From positions 1 through 64,000 of the forward strand of contig JACTNA010000005.1 in the NCBI GenBank assembly GCA_014584315.1: DNA of 64,000 nt. Direction: 5' to 3'. The stretch is from Planctomycetota bacterium. GTDB taxonomy: Bacteria > Planctomycetota > Phycisphaerae > Phycisphaerales > UBA1924. Made by a program: the position numbers and the translations under genes. This document shows, one piece after another, positions 62,216-64,000 of this stretch (the first letter of the stretch is position 1; each line of letters begins with the position of its first letter). The notes beneath the pieces are model-generated. The model searched no databases. It worked only from the letters and a program-made list of their open reading frames with translations, and was not told where the DNA came from.

Positions 62216-63206
62216 GCGACCCTCTCGATTCTTCGCGATGCTGTGCGTCCTTCCCCCGTTCCTGCACGCGGGATGTGCGACCGATCCGCCAACCCCGACG
62301 CCTGAGTCGGCGGCGGCGGCCTCGGAGGTCCTGACTCGGTACGAGTTCGCGCAGGTCCACATGGGGGTCGAGTGCAGGATAACGCTCTACGCCCCCCGAA
62401 GGGAGCAAGCGGTCGAAGTGGCGGGCAGAGCCTTTGCCCGGATCGCCGACCTTGACGCTGTCCTCAGCGACTGGCGAGTGGAGAGCGAGTTGAACCGCCT
62501 CAACGATGCGGCGGGTGGGTCTGCGTTGCCTGTCAGCGAGGACTTGTACCGGGTTCTGGACCTCGCGTGGCACGCCGCTGAGGCCACGGGCGGCGCCTTT
62601 GACCCGACCGTAGGCCCGGTCGTCCGGCTGTGGAGACAGGCGAGGCGCGACGGTCGGCTCCCGACTCCCGACGCGCTTGCGCCGGCCCGGGAGGCGGTGG
62701 GATGGCGAGGGATCGAGCTTGTGCCGGAGTCACGTTCCGCACGGTTGTCCCGTGCCGGCATGAGGCTCGACCTCGGCGGCATCGGCAAGGGCTACATCGC
62801 CGACCGGGTGGGCGATATGCTCCGGAGCGAGCGCGTCAGCCGCTTCCTGATCGACCTCGGCGGGGACCTGCTGGCGGGCGATCCGCCGCCGGGCCGAACG
62901 GGGTGGACCATCCAGGTGCAGACCGGGCTGGGCCGATCCAGTGCTCTTGAAGCGGCCAACGCGGGGGTGGCGACTTCCGGCGATACCGCCCAGTACGTCG
63001 AGATCGACGGCGTCCGGTACTCGCACATCGTGGATCCGCGGACCGGGCTGGGCCTGACCGACCGGATCGCGGCCACGGTCATCGCGCCGGACGCGACGAC
63101 TGCCGATGCGCTCGCCTCTGCTGTGTGCGTCCTTGGGGAGGCTGAGGGCTTGGCGTTGGCCGAGCGTTTTCCGGGGGTTCGGGTGCTGATCGAGACGGCC
63201 CGGTGA
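62214..63206 (+). CDS. apbE: FAD:protein FMN transferase ApbE
   Basis: 330 residues if started at ATG 62214; ATG 62238 is an alternative, and neither has a clear ribosome binding site. A lipobox is present (LPPFLHAGC). ApbE motifs are VHMGVECRITLYAPR, LDAVLSDWRVESELNRLN, GGAFDPTVGPVVRLW, RLDLGGIGKGYIADR, LIDLGGDLLAGDPP and VATSGDTAQYVEIDG with SHIVDPRTG. The enzyme attaches FMN to a Thr/Ser of exported proteins such as Nqr/Rnf subunits, none of which is in the window. Confidence 0.88.
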   Translation: MRPSRFFAMLCVLPPFLHAGCATDPPTPTPESAAAASEVLTRYEFAQVHMGVECRITLYAPRREQAVEVAGRAFARIADLDAVLSDWRVESELNRLNDAAGGSALPVSEDLYRVLDLAWHAAEATGGAFDPTVGPVVRLWRQARRDGRLPTPDALAPAREAVGWRGIELVPESRSARLSRAGMRLDLGGIGKGYIADRVGDMLRSERVSRFLIDLGGDLLAGDPPPGRTGWTIQVQTGLGRSSALEAANAGVATSGDTAQYVEIDGVRYSHIVDPRTGLGLTDRIAATVIAPDATTADALASAVCVLGEAEGLALAERFPGVRVLIETAR

Positions 63207-63273
63207 TGCGTGGGCGACTTGGCGGTACGCTGTTCTGTCGGCGGCCCGGCGGGGCGCGGAACGGAGGCCGAAC

Positions 63274-64000
63274 ATGAGCGGCGGCATCGATCGACGCGGG
63301 TTTCTCGGAGTTACGGCGGGGCTGGCGGCTGGGGCCGCTTTGATGCCGGCCTCGTCGTGGGCGAGAGTCCGGGGCGCGAACGAGCGCATCCGGCTGGGTG
63401 TCATCGGGTGCGGCGGCCAGGGCCGGTGGCACATCGGGGATTACCGCCGTCGCGCCGATGCCGACAACGTCGTCGTCACGCGCGTCTGCGACGTCTACCG
63501 CAGGCGGCTTGACCAGGCGGTGGGCATGATCGGCGGCACGGAGTCGGCCGGCACGCTCGACTACCGGGAGGTGCTGGACTCGCCGGAGGTCGACGCCGTC
63601 GTCATCGCCACGCCGGACCACTGGCACACGAAGATCGCGATCGATGCGATGGATGCGGGGAAGGACGTGTTCTGCGAGAAGCCGCTCTCGCTCACGATCG
63701 AGCAGGCGATCGAGTGCCGCGACGCGGTGAAGCGGACCGGGCGTGTCTTCGCCGTGGGGCCGCAGCGGGCGAGCGACGACCTGACGTGGAAGGCCCGCGA
63801 TGCCGTGTCGGGCGGGCGGATCGGCCGGGTCGTCTGGAGCCAGGGCGCGGTCTGCCGGAACTCGCGCGACTTCCAGTTCAACTGGGGGATCGACCGCGAC
63901 GCGGGTCCGGACGCGACAGGGGCGGGCTACGTGTGGTGGGACCGCTGGCTCGGGTGGGAGCACGGTCTGGCCGAGAAAATCCCGTGGAACCCGGACCACT
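63274..64000 (+). CDS. Tat-exported Gfo/Idh/MocA oxidoreductase (partial)
   Basis: The gene runs off the right edge; 242 codons are visible. ATG 63274 follows GGAGG. A Tat signal (DRRGFLGVTAGLAAGAALMP) precedes IRLGVIGCGGQGRWHIGDYRR, then VVIATPDHWHTKIAIDAMDAGKDVF and CEKPLSLTIEQAIE. The late part, including YVWWDRWLGW, is typical of the planctomycete branch. It belongs to a different subfamily from the two paralogues at 57807 and 60060, as it lacks their FTW-x-SGDHIVEQ segment in the part seen. Confidence 0.88.
   Translation, partial: MSGGIDRRGFLGVTAGLAAGAALMPASSWARVRGANERIRLGVIGCGGQGRWHIGDYRRRADADNVVVTRVCDVYRRRLDQAVGMIGGTESAGTLDYREVLDSPEVDAVVIATPDHWHTKIAIDAMDAGKDVFCEKPLSLTIEQAIECRDAVKRTGRVFAVGPQRASDDLTWKARDAVSGGRIGRVVWSQGAVCRNSRDFQFNWGIDRDAGPDATGAGYVWWDRWLGWEHGLAEKIPWNPDH

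Overview
The window is GC-rich, gene-dense bacterial DNA that reads like a planctomycete of the Phycisphaerae type. The evidence is a PEP-CTERM protein, a giant secreted hydrolase with an N-terminal LE-x-LEAR-x-VLAA type motif, a kinase with an N-terminal MshEN-like domain, paired DUF1080 domains, and many Tat-exported Gfo/Idh/MocA oxidoreductases with TIM-barrel isomerases. The lineage is inferred from gene content. No rRNA gene is present.

Layout. 1-840: the right end of a probable integrated element, with a ParB-domain gene running off the left edge, a 3' half of tRNA-Gly(CCC) and a strong hairpin. 888-7668: a secreted protein, then a fused aconitase-type hydratase, a DUF4287/SRPBCC protein and an isocitrate/isopropylmalate-type dehydrogenase, then PEP-CTERM and DUF2934 proteins. 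7939-12852: a 1320-residue secreted glycosidase-like protein and a methyltransferase. 12868-15454: an unassigned three-gene operon (Dabb, DapB-like dehydrogenase, BioF-like PLP enzyme). 15819-17233: an RRM protein whose ribosome binding site lies in a hairpin, and a desaturase. 17312-20789: reductive pyrimidine degradation. 20952-25257: an Sdh1-like succinate dehydrogenase operon containing a TM2 gene. 25275-30721 (minus): UvrD-like helicase and truD, then an S1/P1-like hydrolase, crcB and DUF190. 30950-36524: protein kinase, infC with a doubtful start, a MacB-type permease and argH. 36641-44937: aminotransferase, AtoE, small membrane proteins, glycerate kinase and a large lipoprotein hydrolase. 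45635-49465: an unusual single polypeptide joining an M14 carboxypeptidase to an S9B peptidase.

The right quarter (49.5-64 kb) is a carbohydrate cluster. It holds sugar oxidoreductases, TIM-barrel isomerases, a double DUF1080 protein, an NHS-type permease, a SUMF1-domain protein and ApbE. Gfo/Idh/MocA enzymes typically oxidise sugars with NAD(P), DUF1080 proteins act on 3-keto-disaccharides, and the permease would import products; the substrates here are unknown. Two toxin-antitoxin-like pairs are embedded, one overlapping a sugar oxidoreductase gene by 10 bases.

Most genes sit in tight operons with 4-base stop/start overlaps. TAnnnT-type -10-like hexamers recur shortly before many starts, but clear -35 boxes do not. 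All functional calls rest on reading motifs and family resemblance, without database searches.
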